A stretch of DNA of 6,420 nt from Chromatiales bacterium (GTDB taxonomy: Bacteria; Pseudomonadota; Gammaproteobacteria; UBA6429; Thiohalophilaceae), in assembly GCA_024641465.1 (NCBI GenBank), contig JAHEDB010000135.1, positions 1 through 6,420 on the forward strand, read 5' to 3'. The notes under the pieces are model-generated. The model had not been told where the DNA came from, did no database searches, and saw nothing but the letters and a program-made list of their open reading frames with translations. This document shows positions 5,983 to 6,420 of this stretch, one piece after another. The number at the start of each line of letters is the position of its first letter. The stretch's first letter is position 1. Position numbers and translations under genes: made by a program.

Positions 5983-6399
5983 GCAAGCCCGCTGGACTTC
6001 ATTGCCCGGCTGGCGGCGCTGGTGCCCAGGCCAAGAGTGAATCTTACCCGTTTTCATGGAGTGTTTGCGCCGAACAGTAAGTACCGTGCGCAAGTGACCC
6101 CGGGCAACCGGGGTAAAGGCAGCAAGGGTACAACGTCAAACGAGTCAGAAGACAGACCCCCGGCCGAACGCCACGTATCCATGACTTGGGCACAGCGGCT
6201 CAAGCGTGTATTCAATATCGACATCGAGACCTGCAGTGCCTGCGGCGGTGCCATGAAAGTCATCGCCTGCATCGAGGACCCGGTGGTGATCAAGCAGATC
6301 CTCGATCACCTGAAGCACAAAGCCGAAACCAGCGAGTCCAGGGCGTTACCCGAAAGCCGGGCGCCACCGGTGAAGCTGCCCCTGGGTCTGTTTGATTGA
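5983..6399 (+). pseudogene. IS91-family transposase, C-terminal fragment
   Basis: IS91-family transposases are Y2-type HUH enzymes that move DNA by rolling-circle replication. Only about 138 C-terminal residues remain here. The homologous frame is limited upstream by TGA at 5980-5982 and reads ASPLDFIARLAALVPRPR, then VNLTRFHGVFAPNSKYRA, a glycine/lysine-rich low-complexity stretch, MTWAQRLKRVFNIDIETC, the zinc-knuckle-like CSACGG and MKVIACIEDPVVIKQIL, and ends LPLGLFD. The GTG at 6022 opens an ORF but lies inside the conserved block, so it is not the natural start. The N-terminal zinc finger and the catalytic HUH and tyrosine region, some 250 or more residues, are missing, so the fragment cannot transpose by itself. 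The sequence is GC-rich, unlike the gene just upstream. The element's right end would lie past the window edge. Confidence 0.88.
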
Positions 6400-6420
6400 T
6401 GAGGCTGAAAGCCAACGATA

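Overview
The window looks like a chromosomal accessory region of a gammaproteobacterium. The evidence is the moderately GC-rich coding sequence, a YbaN/DUF454 inner-membrane protein, a short CBS-pair protein of a type common in gammaproteobacteria, a long palindromic intergenic repeat and a REP-like palindrome of the kind scattered in gamma- and betaproteobacterial genomes. The genus cannot be fixed from the sequence.

Layout, all genes on the + strand. (1) 3-650: the C-terminal 215 residues of a larger protein with the ELQSDWHQ-type domain seen in phage and mobile-element polyvalent proteins; its 5' end lies outside the window. (2) 737-1906: a 389-residue cytosolic protein that I do not recognise. 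(3) 2061-2465: a DUF454/YbaN membrane protein. (4) 2513-4051: a 512-residue type VI secretion sheath protein in which a TssB/VipA-like domain is joined to a TssC/VipB body; no other T6SS gene is visible nearby. (5) 4156-4295: a 140-bp full-length palindrome with 16-bp terminal inverted repeats and a flanking 4-bp direct repeat, resembling a MITE. (6) 4317-4757: a two-CBS-domain protein whose start lies 21 bp past that repeat. (7) 4758-5435: 678 bp without a convincing gene, holding a REP-like palindrome (4785-4812) and a second imperfect palindrome (4920-4945), and turning strongly AT-rich from about 5175. (8) 5436-5978: an AT-rich gene for a small exported protein of unknown function, with a near-perfect ribosome binding site. 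(9) 5983-6399: the C-terminal third of an IS91-family transposase, abutting the stop codon of the preceding gene.

I see no single pathway uniting these genes. The DUF454 and sheath genes are 47 bp apart and may be co-transcribed. The right end looks like a transfer scar: an AT-rich exported-protein gene beside a beheaded rolling-circle transposase. The best candidates for something unusual are the apparently orphan TssB-TssC fusion, the unrecognised 389-residue protein, the MITE-like palindrome and the AT-rich gene/IS91 junction. No tRNA, rRNA, CRISPR array or convincing intrinsic terminator was found.
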